Origin: QQWI01 sp964522015
Lineage (GTDB): Bacteria; Bacillota; Clostridia; Peptostreptococcales; Acidaminobacteraceae
Assembly: GCA_964522015.1 (NCBI GenBank)
Contig: CAZFST010000002.1
Coordinates: forward strand, 199,452-263,451
Reading direction: 5' to 3'
DNA length: 64,000 nucleotides
Part shown: positions 35,706 through 45,700 of the stretch, piece after piece
Position numbering within the stretch: position 1 is the stretch's first letter
Layout of the letters: each line of letters starts with the position of its first letter
Program-made: the position numbers and the translations under genes
The notes under the pieces: model-generated
Seen by the model: the letters and a program-made list of their open reading frames with translations, nothing else
The model's database searches: none
Told to the model about the DNA's origin: nothing

Positions 35706-36812
35706 CTAGCCTTTTGTACTACCCGCTCTAAAGCTTTCTTGAATTTGCTTACTCATAAGGGCATAAATTAGAATCATTGGAATAACAGCGATTACTAGAG
35801 AAGCACCGATTGGACCCCAGTTGGTGCGGTATTGGCTGACAAAGGACATGATACCAACTGTCAAAGTTTTGAACTGGCGGTCGGTGATAAAGGTGGTGGC
35901 AAACATCAGCTCATTCCATGTTGACAGGAAGGTAAAGATACTGACTGTTGCAATGGCTGGTTTTAGTAGGGGCATGATGATCAGTAGGAAAGTGCGGTAA
36001 ATGCCACAACCATCGATGCAAGCAGCCTCTTCCATTTCTTTTGGAATGGTTTCCAGAAAGCCCGTAAAGATAAAGATGGCCATTGGTAGTGCAAAAGCTG
36101 TGTAAGGCAGGATCAGTGCAAGGTAGGAATTCAAAATCCCCGCCTTGTTAAGGGCTAAAAACAGGGGCAAAAGCACTGCGTGAAGGGGAATCATGGTGCC
36201 AAGCAGGAAGAGATTCAGTACAGGAACCGCCAGCTTCCACCGCATGCGCATAATCCCATAAGACGCCATCGCCCCAAAGAAGCAGGCTAGTGACACCGAA
36301 ACCAGAGTCACAAAGGCGCTGTTGAAAAAGTAAAGAAGCACATCCCCATTGTGCAGAGCAGAAGCATAGTTTTCGAAGCGGAGTTTTTCAGGGAGACCCA
36401 AAATATTCCCCGCAAAAATCTCAGCATTATTTTTGAAAGAGAAAGTCAAAAGCCAGTAAAGGGGAAAAAGCTGGATGAAAGCAAACCCCATTAGAACGGC
36501 CTGTAAAATCACCTGAGAAACAGTTTTCTTAGCCCTACGCCGTTTGCTTTTAACCGATGTGGTGGCAACATGGTTTGCAAAAGCATTGGCAGTGAAGCCG
36601 CTACCACTGGCACCGTTGGCTTTTAAAGGAATTATCTTAGCCTGCTCTTTTCCATGTCCAGTGGTGTGCTCTTTTGTTTGACCAGTTGTGTGATCTTTTA
36701 TGTGCTCTTTTGTGTGCTCTTTTGTGTGCCCTGTTACCTGCTCTTTTACTAGGTTGGTTGCGTCCCCACCTGAAGCAGTCTCTTTTTTATGTGTATTTTC
36801 ATTTGCAGACAT
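35706..36812 (-). CDS. CUT1-type ABC sugar permease (MalG/AraQ family) with repetitive N-terminal extension
   Basis: 368 residues, about 90 longer than usual. Residues about 95-368 form a normal six-helix permease with the EAA loop (EEAACIDGCGIYRTFLLIIMPLLKP). The extension is hydrophilic. Residues 22-57 are nine consecutive tetrads (VKEQ, VTGH, TKEH, TKEH, IKDH, TTGQ, TKEH, TTGH, GKEQ), followed by a basic stretch (KSKRRRAKK) before the first helix. Being N-terminal, the extension should be cytoplasmic, where it could bind metal or a partner. It works with the permease and lipoprotein encoded upstream. The ATPase is not in the operon and is presumably a shared MsmX-type protein. Confidence 0.9.
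   Translation of the reverse strand: MSANENTHKKETASGGDATNLVKEQVTGHTKEHTKEHIKDHTTGQTKEHTTGHGKEQAKIIPLKANGASGSGFTANAFANHVATTSVKSKRRRAKKTVSQVILQAVLMGFAFIQLFPLYWLLTFSFKNNAEIFAGNILGLPEKLRFENYASALHNGDVLLYFFNSAFVTLVSVSLACFFGAMASYGIMRMRWKLAVPVLNLFLLGTMIPLHAVLLPLFLALNKAGILNSYLALILPYTAFALPMAIFIFTGFLETIPKEMEEAACIDGCGIYRTFLLIIMPLLKPAIATVSIFTFLSTWNELMFATTFITDRQFKTLTVGIMSFVSQYRTNWGPIGASLVIAVIPMILIYALMSKQIQESFRAGSTKG
36642..36749 (-). repeat. Degenerate 12-bp tandem repeat coding for (T-K-E-H)-like tetrads
   Basis: Nine in-frame 12-base units encode residues 22-57 of the permease. The clearest copies read ACAAAAGAGCAC on the coding strand. Because the unit is a multiple of three, copy-number change would alter length without frameshift. 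Confidence 0.85.
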
Positions 36813-36830
36813 GGCTAAACCGCCCTTTCC

Positions 36831-37727
36831 TTAGTAAGTGATATCCTTGGATTTCATCATCTTTTGGATTAACAACGTAAATACCAAACATTCCACTACA
36901 ATAAAAATCGCCATGGCACTTCCATAACCATACTGATATTTTTGGAAAATGGTGTTGATCATCAAGGTACTTGGCACCTCGCTGGCATGGGCAGGACCAC
37001 CGCCAGTTAAAACATAGATCAAGTCAAAGGCCTTAAAGGAACCAATCACCGCAAGAATCACACAGACTTTAATCACCGGTTGCATTAAAGGCACCATAAT
37101 CCGAGTTGCAATTTGGAATTCATTAGCCCCGTCAATGATGGCAGCTTCTCTTAGTTCGTTGGGAACCGCCTTAGCGCCAGCATACATCAGGAGCATATGG
37201 TAACCAATCCACTGCCAAACAATTGGAATCAGGGCTGCAATCAGAGCCGTTTTAATATCCCCTAACCAAGTATGGGCCCAAGAGCCAAGACCAAGCTGAA
37301 CCAATGTCGTATTAATTAAACCCAATGTCGGGTGGTATATCCTTTTCCATAGGTGACCAATAACCACTGAAGACAGTAGCACAGGCACAAAATAAACATT
37401 GCGATAAAACGACTCAAACTTAACACCCTTTGCCAGCACCAAAGCAAAGAAAAGTGCAATTGGCAACTGAACGAAAACCGAGAAGAAAGCCAGGACCATG
37501 GAATTGGTAACCGATTTTAAAAACCCATCTCGATTGTTGGTAAAGAGCTCAATAAAATTGGCAAAGCCCACAAATTTAGGCTGACTAAAACCGTCCCAGT
37601 CAAGCAAACTATAATAACCCGATATAAACATGGGGATCATGATCACTGCGAGAAAAATCACTAACGCTGGCAAAATAAAAATTAGAATTGCCTTTTTATC
37701 CCGTAACACCTTATCCATGATTGACAA
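36831..37727 (-). CDS. CUT1-type ABC sugar permease (MalF/UgpA family)
   Basis: 298 residues with six predicted helices, beginning ILIFILPALVIFLAVIMIPMFISGYYSL. The EAA loop is ELREAAIIDGANEFQIATRIMVPLMQP, seen in short form, where the ATPase docks. It forms the membrane channel with the MalG-type protein encoded 18 bases downstream. A hairpin at 37738-37773 separates it from the binding-protein gene, which would give fewer permease than binding-protein transcripts. Confidence 0.94.
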   Translation of the reverse strand: MSIMDKVLRDKKAILIFILPALVIFLAVIMIPMFISGYYSLLDWDGFSQPKFVGFANFIELFTNNRDGFLKSVTNSMVLAFFSVFVQLPIALFFALVLAKGVKFESFYRNVYFVPVLLSSVVIGHLWKRIYHPTLGLINTTLVQLGLGSWAHTWLGDIKTALIAALIPIVWQWIGYHMLLMYAGAKAVPNELREAAIIDGANEFQIATRIMVPLMQPVIKVCVILAVIGSFKAFDLIYVLTGGGPAHASEVPSTLMINTIFQKYQYGYGSAMAIFIVVECLVFTLLIQKMMKSKDITY

Positions 37728-37737
37728 CTCCTTTTGA

Positions 37738-37773
37738 TTTAAAAACCCTCCTTGCCAACCGGCTCAGAGGGTT
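37738..37773 (-). terminator. Intercistronic hairpin between binding protein and permease genes
   Basis: On the minus strand AACCCTC pairs with GAGGGTT around an inner GCC-GGTT-GGC hairpin, followed by TTTTTAAA. This is the arrangement typical of partial terminators after solute-binding protein genes. Confidence 0.7.
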
Positions 37774-37803
37774 ATTAGAAAACTTCGTTACATTTGCAAA
37801 TGC

Positions 37804-39108
37804 CTAGTTTTCATTGACAGTTTGCATTTGTTTGACAAATTCCTCTGGTGTTTTAACCCCTGCAAAAATGTCACCCACTAAATCCAAATGAACCTGTGCA
37901 TCTTCACCAACAAGGAATGTATCCCATGCGAGAACAAATCCTGTTGAATCTTCAACCAAAGCAGCCGCTTCAAGAGTCAAACGGTCAATTTTAGATTTGT
38001 CGTAGTCTGCCTTGTAAACTGGCAAGCCAATACCTTGCAAGAAGCCTTCTCTAGACATTTCACGGCAAACATATTCAAGTGCTTGAACCGCTTCAGCCTT
38101 ATGCTCAGTTTCAGCATTGACCATATAGACGTCAATAGAACCACCAAGGTACTCTTTAGCGTCCCCTTTTCCTTCGATCACTGGGAATTTTTTTGCAACG
38201 ATTTTGCCCTTAACAGGGTATTCGTCCATTTCCATTTCACCAGCAGCCCAAGTTCCTTGAAGAATCATAGGAATTTCCCCTTGTTTGAAAGAGGCCATAA
38301 ATTCATCGTAGTTAAGACCCATGCCACCATCAATAAAGGCACCAGCATCTACCAATTCTTTTAACTTTGTAGCAGCTTCAAGCATTTCAGGTGTATCAAA
38401 AGAAGCTTTGCCTTCAAGAGCTTCTTGGCAAGCCTTAGCCCCAGCTGTTCTTAGAGCCAGCATATTGTGATAGAACATAGCAGTCCATCTTTCGTTGACG
38501 CCAACGCCGATTGGACCCACATCATTAGCTCTAAATTCTTTAACCGCAGTTAAAAGCTCAGTATAAGTTTCTGGAATTTTAATACCGTACTTATCAAAAA
38601 GTTCTGTGTTGCAATAGAAAACTGCATACCACATGTTATATGGCAGAGCATATGTTTTGCCATCATACATACAGTTTGTCAAAGAACCCGGTAAAATATC
38701 AGCTTTGATTTCGTCAGACAAATACTCGTCCAAGGGTAAAATCTTTTTTGCATCGATAAAAGGTTGTGAAAATCCAGAACCCCAGCTAAAGAAAAGATCT
38801 GGTGCTTCGTTAGCAGAAATCGCTGTTTTCAACTTAATTTTGTACGACTCAACGTCCACCGCTTCTCTTTTAATTTGAATATCTGGGTGATCCGCATTCC
38901 ATTTTTCGATAATCGGTACAATAACCCGCGAACTTTCTTCACTGGCCATATCGTCCCACATGGTTAATTCAATCGGCTCTTTAACTGCGCTGCCATCAGC
39001 CTCTTTTGCATCTGCTGCGACCTTAGGTGAACAACCGGACAACAACACAGACGCCGATAGCGTCAATGCCAAAGTCACTGCCCACAACTTCTTGGAATAC
39101 CCCTTCAT
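37804..39108 (-). CDS. Sugar ABC transporter solute-binding lipoprotein (family 1)
   Basis: 434 residues. The lipobox is LSASVLLSGC (lipidated Cys at residue 26). It has the family 1 binding-protein pattern: LTMWDDMASEES, NADHPDIQI, FFSWGSGF, YALPYNMWYAVFYCN, MILQGTWAAGEM and LAWDTFLV. It would capture an oligosaccharide or similar ligand outside the membrane and deliver it to the two permeases downstream. Expression is probably controlled by the YesMN system encoded immediately upstream. The ligand cannot be told from sequence. Confidence 0.94.
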   Translation of the reverse strand: MKGYSKKLWAVTLALTLSASVLLSGCSPKVAADAKEADGSAVKEPIELTMWDDMASEESSRVIVPIIEKWNADHPDIQIKREAVDVESYKIKLKTAISANEAPDLFFSWGSGFSQPFIDAKKILPLDEYLSDEIKADILPGSLTNCMYDGKTYALPYNMWYAVFYCNTELFDKYGIKIPETYTELLTAVKEFRANDVGPIGVGVNERWTAMFYHNMLALRTAGAKACQEALEGKASFDTPEMLEAATKLKELVDAGAFIDGGMGLNYDEFMASFKQGEIPMILQGTWAAGEMEMDEYPVKGKIVAKKFPVIEGKGDAKEYLGGSIDVYMVNAETEHKAEAVQALEYVCREMSREGFLQGIGLPVYKADYDKSKIDRLTLEAAALVEDSTGFVLAWDTFLVGEDAQVHLDLVGDIFAGVKTPEEFVKQMQTVNEN

Positions 39109-39134
39109 TGATAATCCCCCTTAAAAAAATAAAA

Positions 39135-39160
39135 GTATAAGCGTTTTAACTTGCTTATAC
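39135..39160 (-). promoter_or_regulatory. Palindrome upstream of the sugar-binding lipoprotein gene
   Basis: GTATAAGC (39135-39142) and GCTTATAC (39153-39160) form a perfect 8-bp inverted repeat just downstream of a TATAAT box on the minus strand. It is a possible operator. No good -35 box is present, as often at activator-dependent promoters. Confidence 0.4.
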
Positions 39161-39281
39161 TCATTATAGGCAAACCTTTTCCTTATTACCATTGAAGGCC
39201 ATAACAAAAAACTTTAAATTCTTAACATTCTCTTAAATTTATAAGGAAGCATGCTTCCTATTCTTCATAGGAACCCCTTAG

Positions 39282-40100
39282 TCATCTACATTTGCCCTTC
39301 ATTTGCTTGCGATACTCCCCAATGGTCATATTCATATACTTTTTAAAATAGACACTGAAATAATTAGGGTCATCCATTCCTATGGCTCTAGCAATCTCAT
39401 AGCTCTTAAGGTCAGTGGTTTTCACGAGATCCAGCGCAGCCTCTATCCGTACCTTTTGGAGATAATCCTTAAAAGGTACCCCTGCTTCCTGCGAAAACCG
39501 TCGGCTCAAGTGGTTGGGATGGACAAACAGCGCATCCGCAACCTCTTGAAGAGAAAGACCTGGCTGGCTAAAGTGTGTTTGAAGATAGTCCGTAACTGCC
39601 ACTAAAAACGGACTACTTTCAGGCACAACCGTCACCGTGGCAGGAGCGTTTGTTGCTAATTGGACTCCTTGAGTCAGCTGCTGTTGGAGCAAATCATTCT
39701 GCGCCAGTAATCGACTTTGTCTAATTTCTTGTTGCAGTTTTTCTAAACAGGCAGAAATCTCAGAACCATTAATGGGTTTTGATAAAAATCCTTTAACCCC
39801 AAGATTCACACACCGTTTGGCATCTTCAAAGTTTTGATGCCCTGTCAAAATCATAATGCGACACCTTGGATATACCTTGAGTAACTGCTCACTCAGTGTC
39901 ACCCCATCAATATGGGGCATACAAATATCCATAAAGACCACATCTGGCTTCAGGGTTTCAACCATGGCCATCACTTCAAGTGCATTACCTGTTTCTGCGA
40001 TGATTTCCATGTTAAACGAAGCCCAATCTACACTGCGCTTTAGTAGTTCTCTTATTAAGTACTCATCATCCACCAGCATAACTTTTATGGTTTCCGTCAT
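39282..40100 (-). CDS. YesN-type response regulator (receiver plus AraC HTH)
   Basis: 272 residues. The receiver domain has LVDDEYLIREL and phospho-acceptor Asp58 in VVFMDICMPHIDG. The C-terminal AraC-type double helix-turn-helix is evident (LSLQEVADALFVHPNHLSRRFSQEAG, then SYEIARAIGMDDPNYFSVYFKKY). YesN-type regulators activate nearby carbohydrate transporter operons in Firmicutes. It lies between its sensor kinase and the sugar ABC operon, and probably activates the promoter region at 39109-39281. Confidence 0.94.
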   Translation of the reverse strand: MTETIKVMLVDDEYLIRELLKRSVDWASFNMEIIAETGNALEVMAMVETLKPDVVFMDICMPHIDGVTLSEQLLKVYPRCRIMILTGHQNFEDAKRCVNLGVKGFLSKPINGSEISACLEKLQQEIRQSRLLAQNDLLQQQLTQGVQLATNAPATVTVVPESSPFLVAVTDYLQTHFSQPGLSLQEVADALFVHPNHLSRRFSQEAGVPFKDYLQKVRIEAALDLVKTTDLKSYEIARAIGMDDPNYFSVYFKKYMNMTIGEYRKQMKGKCR

Positions 40101-40120
40101 TGGATTACCCCCTGTTTTTC

Positions 40121-41992
40121 TTATGTTTCAACCGGTAGCGACAGCCTTATTTCGGTTCCTAGTTCTAATTCGCTGGTAATGGTCATCACATCATAACCAT
40201 AATATAATCGGAGCCGCTCTCTGGTGCCACCAAGGCCAAAGTGTTCCCCAGCCTTAAAGGATGCCATTTTTTCAAGTCGTTCTTTTGTCATGCCAACCCC
40301 ATCGTCTTTAATGGTGATTTCAAGAGTGGTGCTCCCAAAACTTGAAACTTTATGGGTTTCAGCAGTTGCCTTGTCTGCATCAGTCCTTTGCTGCCATGCT
40401 CTTACCCTAATGGTGCCCATGCGACCAAGGGGTTTGAGGCCATGATACAGAGCGTTTTCAACTAAGGGCTGTAAAATCAATTTAAGCACCTGAACCCCTT
40501 CAACCTCTGGGGCTATGTCAAGCTCCAGCTCAAAAATATCTCGGTATCGAATCTTTTGAATGGTCAAATAGTGGGTGATAATTGCAATTTCTTCTTTCAA
40601 AGAAATAACCTCAAGGCCACTGCTAAGGCTTAGTCGGTAAAATTGTCCCAGGGCGCCAACCAGTTGATAGACGGATTCTGAGTCCCCCATCAAGGCCAAG
40701 GCGCTGACTGAATCGAATGTATTATACAAAAAGTGTGGCTTGATCTGGGCTTGTAAAGCGGTTAACTCGGCCCGCCGTTTGGTCTGTTCCTCAGCAACCA
40801 CTTGCTGAAGCAGTCTCTCAATCTGGTCAATCATGTGGTTGTAAACGTCTTTTAACTTGATAAATTCAGGGATGCGGCTGCTGTAATCCGTCTTTGTCAA
40901 AGCGCCCCCTTGAACATTGGACATGGCCTTTGCCATAACACTTACTGGACGGGTAATGCTTCTTGAAATCCAAATGGCACCGGTTAAAATCACAAGACCA
41001 TTAAAAATGATGGCACCCACCATCAGGGCCACTAAGTCAGCTCTTAAAATGGTTGTCGCTCTGAGTTCTGTCCGACTAATCAGTTGCCACTGGGTCCCCT
41101 TGATCAAAACACTGGATTCCCTAAATCGCTTGTTACCCTCCCGTGTCCAAATGGTCTTTCCCGGTTCAACCATCACCCTCTCACGGACCGCGGCAATGGC
41201 TTGCGGTGCCATGTCAGACGGAATCAAAGGCTCACCCTTTTCGTCTAACAGCAGAATGGTGGTTGCCACACTCATATCCAATGGTTGGAAGGTTCTTGAA
41301 ATGAATTTTGCGTCGATATTCAGTGCCATGGCCCCAATTGGCTTTTGTGTATCCAGATCGTTCACCATTCGCATCAACGTGATCACGGGTTTGCTGGGCT
41401 TTTGGTTAAAAAGATCATCGCCATTTGCACGGAGAAGTGCGCCGCCCTTTTGGGAGGCAATTGCCGTAAACCATCTGGCTTGATTTTCTTGGTTAATGGT
41501 TAGGGTGCCTTGGGTTGTGGAGTCATTCAATTGGTCTACAGAAGCGGCATTGCCCTGGAGGTCAATGAGATAAACCGCGTCAATATCTGAGAAACTGGTA
41601 ATCATTTCTTTTAAAAATTGATTTGAGCTGCTGAGATAGCTGAGTTTTGGATAATGTGCTGTGGATTTTAAGTAACTCTGAACGTTTTGATTGCTCAAAA
41701 TGACTTTAGAATACGTGTTGACGGTCTTCAGTTTGTCTTCAATGCTGACCCCAACCCCACGGAGGGACTGATTGGCGATTTCGTCAAACTGACGATAGGC
41801 GTTGGTGCTATAAAACTGTATATAGAAAATACTACTAATTATGGTGGACCCAAAAACCAGGACCATCAACAGTAGCATCAAGCGCCACTTCAGGGTAATC
41901 TGCGCCAAGGGTTTCCAGCTATATATAGCCGACATCAGGCTATTGAGAGGTTTCATCAGGGCTTTTATGAGCGTTGATCGTTTTTTTAACAT
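40121..41992 (-). CDS. YesM-type sensor histidine kinase
   Basis: 623 residues from the ATG ending at 41992, where AAGGAG gives seven-base spacing; the longer frame is unlikely. Transmembrane segments near residues 35-55 and 315-335 flank an extracytoplasmic Cache-like sensor. A HAMP region follows (SRSITRPVSVMAKAM), then the His_kinase domain (LQAQIKPHFLYNTFDSV, with phospho-acceptor His) and a HATPase domain (IKDDGVGMTKERLE, GLGGTRERL). It phosphorylates the YesN-type regulator encoded 20 bases downstream, and would sense a sugar or the liganded binding lipoprotein. Confidence 0.94.
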   Translation of the reverse strand: MLKKRSTLIKALMKPLNSLMSAIYSWKPLAQITLKWRLMLLLMVLVFGSTIISSIFYIQFYSTNAYRQFDEIANQSLRGVGVSIEDKLKTVNTYSKVILSNQNVQSYLKSTAHYPKLSYLSSSNQFLKEMITSFSDIDAVYLIDLQGNAASVDQLNDSTTQGTLTINQENQARWFTAIASQKGGALLRANGDDLFNQKPSKPVITLMRMVNDLDTQKPIGAMALNIDAKFISRTFQPLDMSVATTILLLDEKGEPLIPSDMAPQAIAAVRERVMVEPGKTIWTREGNKRFRESSVLIKGTQWQLISRTELRATTILRADLVALMVGAIIFNGLVILTGAIWISRSITRPVSVMAKAMSNVQGGALTKTDYSSRIPEFIKLKDVYNHMIDQIERLLQQVVAEEQTKRRAELTALQAQIKPHFLYNTFDSVSALALMGDSESVYQLVGALGQFYRLSLSSGLEVISLKEEIAIITHYLTIQKIRYRDIFELELDIAPEVEGVQVLKLILQPLVENALYHGLKPLGRMGTIRVRAWQQRTDADKATAETHKVSSFGSTTLEITIKDDGVGMTKERLEKMASFKAGEHFGLGGTRERLRLYYGYDVMTITSELELGTEIRLSLPVET

Positions 41993-42093
41993 GGTCAAAC
42001 TCCTTGTTTTGTCATTGCTGATAGATTCATGGGGTGAATCAGCAATTCTGCTCAATTATATCTTGAGTAACAGCTAATATCAAGTTCTGATAC

Positions 42094-42148
42094 AAAAGAG
42101 GCGGTTCTTACAGTGTGTTTATAGCACATTGTAAAAACCGCCTCTTTT
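42094..42148 (-). terminator. Long stem-loop after the chagasin-like gene
   Basis: Arms of about 24 bases (42094-42118 with 42123-42148) pair with only a few mismatches. The outer AAAAGAGGCGGTT/AACCGCCTCTTTT is perfect. It ends the inhibitor gene ahead of yesM. Confidence 0.8.
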
Positions 42149-42154
42149 GTCTTC

Positions 42155-42673
42155 TTATTTTACAGAAAAATTATAAACCAATACTTCCAGTGGCGCCATG
42201 TCTTTTTCCCATGGTCTAACCAGTTTCATGGTCAGTGTTGCAAAACCTGCCTTGACCCCTTCAACTTGAAGGGTCTTCATCACGCCAGCCCCACAGACCA
42301 TTGGCTCAATTGCTGTTGAATCAGTTGCTGTTGTTTCCCTTGCAGTCGTTGTTTCCTGCGCGACTGCTTTGTCATCAAAGGTGTAGCGAATGGCATCTGT
42401 ATCCCCTGAAACCTCTATCACCCACTGATAACCCGTGGTCACATTTTCCATGATATCAGTTGCCATCTTAGAACTCACATCTAACAAATTAACCATATTC
42501 ATTTCTGTGATATGGGTTGTGGCAATTGGCTCTTGTCCGTTATTTTGATTCATGGTTTCAATAGCCCCCTGATTTTTATCAGTCGGTTTCTGCTCTTGCG
42601 ATGCATAGAAAAAACCACCTGATATTGCAATGATCACCACTGCTAAACCCATCCATTTGATACTGTTTTTCAT
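42155..42673 (-). CDS. Chagasin-like (inhibitor family I42) protease inhibitor, membrane-anchored
   Basis: 172 residues. The N-terminal signal anchor is WMGLAVVIIAISGGFFYA. The domain shows the three inhibitory loop signatures of chagasins in variant form: NVTTGYQW (canonical NPTTGY), CGAGVMKTL (canonical GxGG) and RPWE. A Thr/Ala-rich insertion lies before the second loop (AQETTTARETTATDST). Such proteins block papain-type cysteine proteases. In bacteria they may protect against endogenous or host proteases. GGAGG precedes ATG. It is a single-gene unit. Confidence 0.8.
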   Translation of the reverse strand: MKNSIKWMGLAVVIIAISGGFFYASQEQKPTDKNQGAIETMNQNNGQEPIATTHITEMNMVNLLDVSSKMATDIMENVTTGYQWVIEVSGDTDAIRYTFDDKAVAQETTTARETTATDSTAIEPMVCGAGVMKTLQVEGVKAGFATLTMKLVRPWEKDMAPLEVLVYNFSVK

Positions 42674-42791
42674 GTACTGCCTCCTAAATCGTCTTCAGTT
42701 TTAACCGCACTGATTGTGCTATGTCTTTTAGACGCAAGGTCAGGCAGAATGTTCCCTGTCTCGTCAAAATTCTATTAAACAGTTTTTCCAG

Positions 42792-45700
42792 TTAAATAGC
42801 CTTGCCAGCCATCTTACTTTTTAAGTTTTCTAGCATTTCGTAGGCAACTGGTACGATAATCAGGGTTAGCAGTGTTGAGGTTGCCAGGCCACCGATGACG
42901 ATTACCGCTAGTGACTGAGATAAAAGGGATCCTTGGGATACGCCAAATGCCAGTGGTGCAAGAGCAGCAATGGTTGCGATGGCAGTCATGAGAATTGGGC
43001 GCATTCTAATTTTTCCAGCTTCCATTAAAGCGTCTCTGGTATTTAAGCCTTCTTCTCGATTGTGTTGAACTCGGTCTATCAGTACGATGGCATTGGTAAC
43101 CACAATGCCGATGAGCATAAGTGCACCAATCATTGCCGGCATATCAATTTGCAGGCCACTCAAGAAGAGTGCAACCAAGCCGCCAATGGCTGCCAGTGGT
43201 AGCGAAAATAGGATGGCCAGTGAAGCTGTTGCCTCACCTAAGGCAATCACCATCACTAAAAACACTGCAAATACAGCAGCAATCATGGCGACCCCTAGTT
43301 GTTTGAAACTGTCTGACATCATTTCGGTAACGCCGCCCATGCTGGTTTTAACACCACTGGGTAGGGTCATTTCCTTTAGCACTTTGGAAACCCTTGTGGA
43401 CACCGCCCCTGTATTTTTTTCGGTGCATTTTGCAGTGACACTGACATATTCCTGGCCATTTTCAGTTAAAATTGCCACCGGACCAGGGGCTTCAGAAATG
43501 GTTGCAATATCAGCTATTTTCAGCTTTTTGCCCGCTGGAGTTAGGATTTCTATGTTCTCGATATCTGAAATTTTATCCCATTTACTGATTTTGATACCCA
43601 GTTTAACCTCGTAGGTTTGATTGTCAAAATCCACAGTGGTGACTGTATTATCATTTAATAGACCTCTAACGGTCATCCCCACTTGGGCAGCCGATAAGCC
43701 ATTTTCAGTTGCTGTCTTTTGATTGACAACAATCGATATTTCTGGCTTTGAATCTGTCATGGTGTTTTTCACACGCTCAAGGCCTTTAACTGACTTAAGT
43801 GCCTCGGTAATATCCTGGGCCCCCTGATTGATATTTTTCAAATCTGGGCCTGTAACCAGAATAGAAATATCGTTGGTGGTGGGCGAACCATTACTTGGAT
43901 TGGACTGTTCGATATCCAATTTGCCTTTGACACCGATTTGATCAGCATCTTTTCTAAAGTCTGCTATATATTGGTCCACATCGGTTTCTTCACTTAACTT
44001 AACCAAAATTGAAGCCTTATTGCTAGCAGCACTGGCATTTGAAACACCCATATCTGAATTTGGCTTACCGACTTTAGTTTGGTATGTCAAAACATTGGCT
44101 GTATCTTTGCCAAAGTAAACCTCTAATGCTTGAGCATCTTTATTGACCACGTCAAGGGCTGTACCAGCTGGTAGTTCTACGGTTGCTGTTATATACTTAT
44201 CTTTTGCCTCGGGCATAAAACTCGTGCCAATCAAGGGTACAAGTCCGGCACTGCTACCCAAAATGGCCAATGCAATCACCAGAGTTATAACCTTGTGATT
44301 TAAACTCCATTTGAGTAATGACTGATAAAATGTCATCACCTTACCTTGATGGAAATCAACATGCTGGATTACTTTTGTATTCATCAGCATGATTCTTGAT
44401 AATAGAGGAATCACTGTCACAGCAACAAGCAGGGACGATAGCAGTGCCACACCGACGGTTATGGCAAAGGGTCTAAAGAGAACACCAGAAAAGCCGTCCA
44501 CCAGGCCAATTGGTAAAAATACGGCAACGGTCGTCAGCGTTGAAGAAGTAATGGCTGAGGAGACTTCTTTTGTAGCTGAAATAATCAAGTCTGATGATTT
44601 CACGGCCTCTGTTTGGAGCCGTCTATAGATATTCTCAATAACCACAATGGAATCATCCACAATTCTACCAACAGCAACGGAGATGCCCCCAAGGGTCATG
44701 ATATTAAGTGTTATATCCAATTGTTTCAAGAAGACAACTGTAATGAGTACTGAAAGTGGTATAGACACCGTGGCGATGATGGTGGTTCTAATATTTCTTA
44801 AGAACAAAAGAATGACTAAAAATGCAAAGAGGGCACCGATAATCCCCTCTCGCATCATCCCATCAATGGACTCTTTAACATTGTCTGCTTGATCTGTAAT
44901 CACTTGAATTTCTGTGCCTTCAGGCATTTTAGATTTCAAAGCCTCAAGTTTAGCAATGGTAGCAGCTGAAACATCAATGGTATTTGACTCCTGTGTTTTT
45001 ACCACATTCATAATAACCGAACTTTTGCCGTTTGTTCTGCTATAGGAATCCATGTCGCTTGTACCGATATAGACATCCGCTAGCTCTGACAATTTGACAT
45101 TTTCAAAGGTGATGGTTTGATCCTTATTGGTTGTATTGGAATTAGCTGTGCTAGTATCAGCTATCTTACCTTGTCCACTGGTACTACTCGGCTTTGGCGT
45201 AGTCTCTTTGATTGGGGCACCGACACTTGCTGCTGCACTTTTTTGAATTTGTGTTAACTGATCGTTGACCTGTTTGATACCCGCTTGAAGCATCTGAACT
45301 TGTGGTGTTAACTGTTTGATAGCCGCGGCCGCCCCTTGCTTTTGGACCTCTGTAGCATTTGGATTAGCCATAACCCCATTGGCCTCAATCAGGGCCAGTT
45401 TAAGGTCAAACAGTTGGGACTGCATGGTTTGCGCCGCTGATAGTAGCTTAACTTGGGCACTTGTTAACTGGGAAATACCAGCCATGCCTTTTCCAAGTTC
45501 TCCTACTGCAGAACCAAGGCCAGCCATGCCTTCACCAATCTCACCAACCGCTGAACCAAGTTCACCAACCGCCGAACCAAGACCTTCAACACCTTTACCT
45601 AGTTGGCCTATGGCATCCATTGTAATGGCATTCACATTTGGTATAATCATGATTTCTGTGTTTTTCAAATCATCCAGTGATTGGATTTTGCCACTGATTC

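Noticed and set aside
40917..41483. 188-codon open frame on the plus strand opposite the YesM-type kinase
   Set aside because: It lies wholly antisense to a well-supported kinase gene, has no ribosome binding site and no recognisable domain. The same applies to long antisense frames at 43087-43614, 45316-45765 and 32697-33146.
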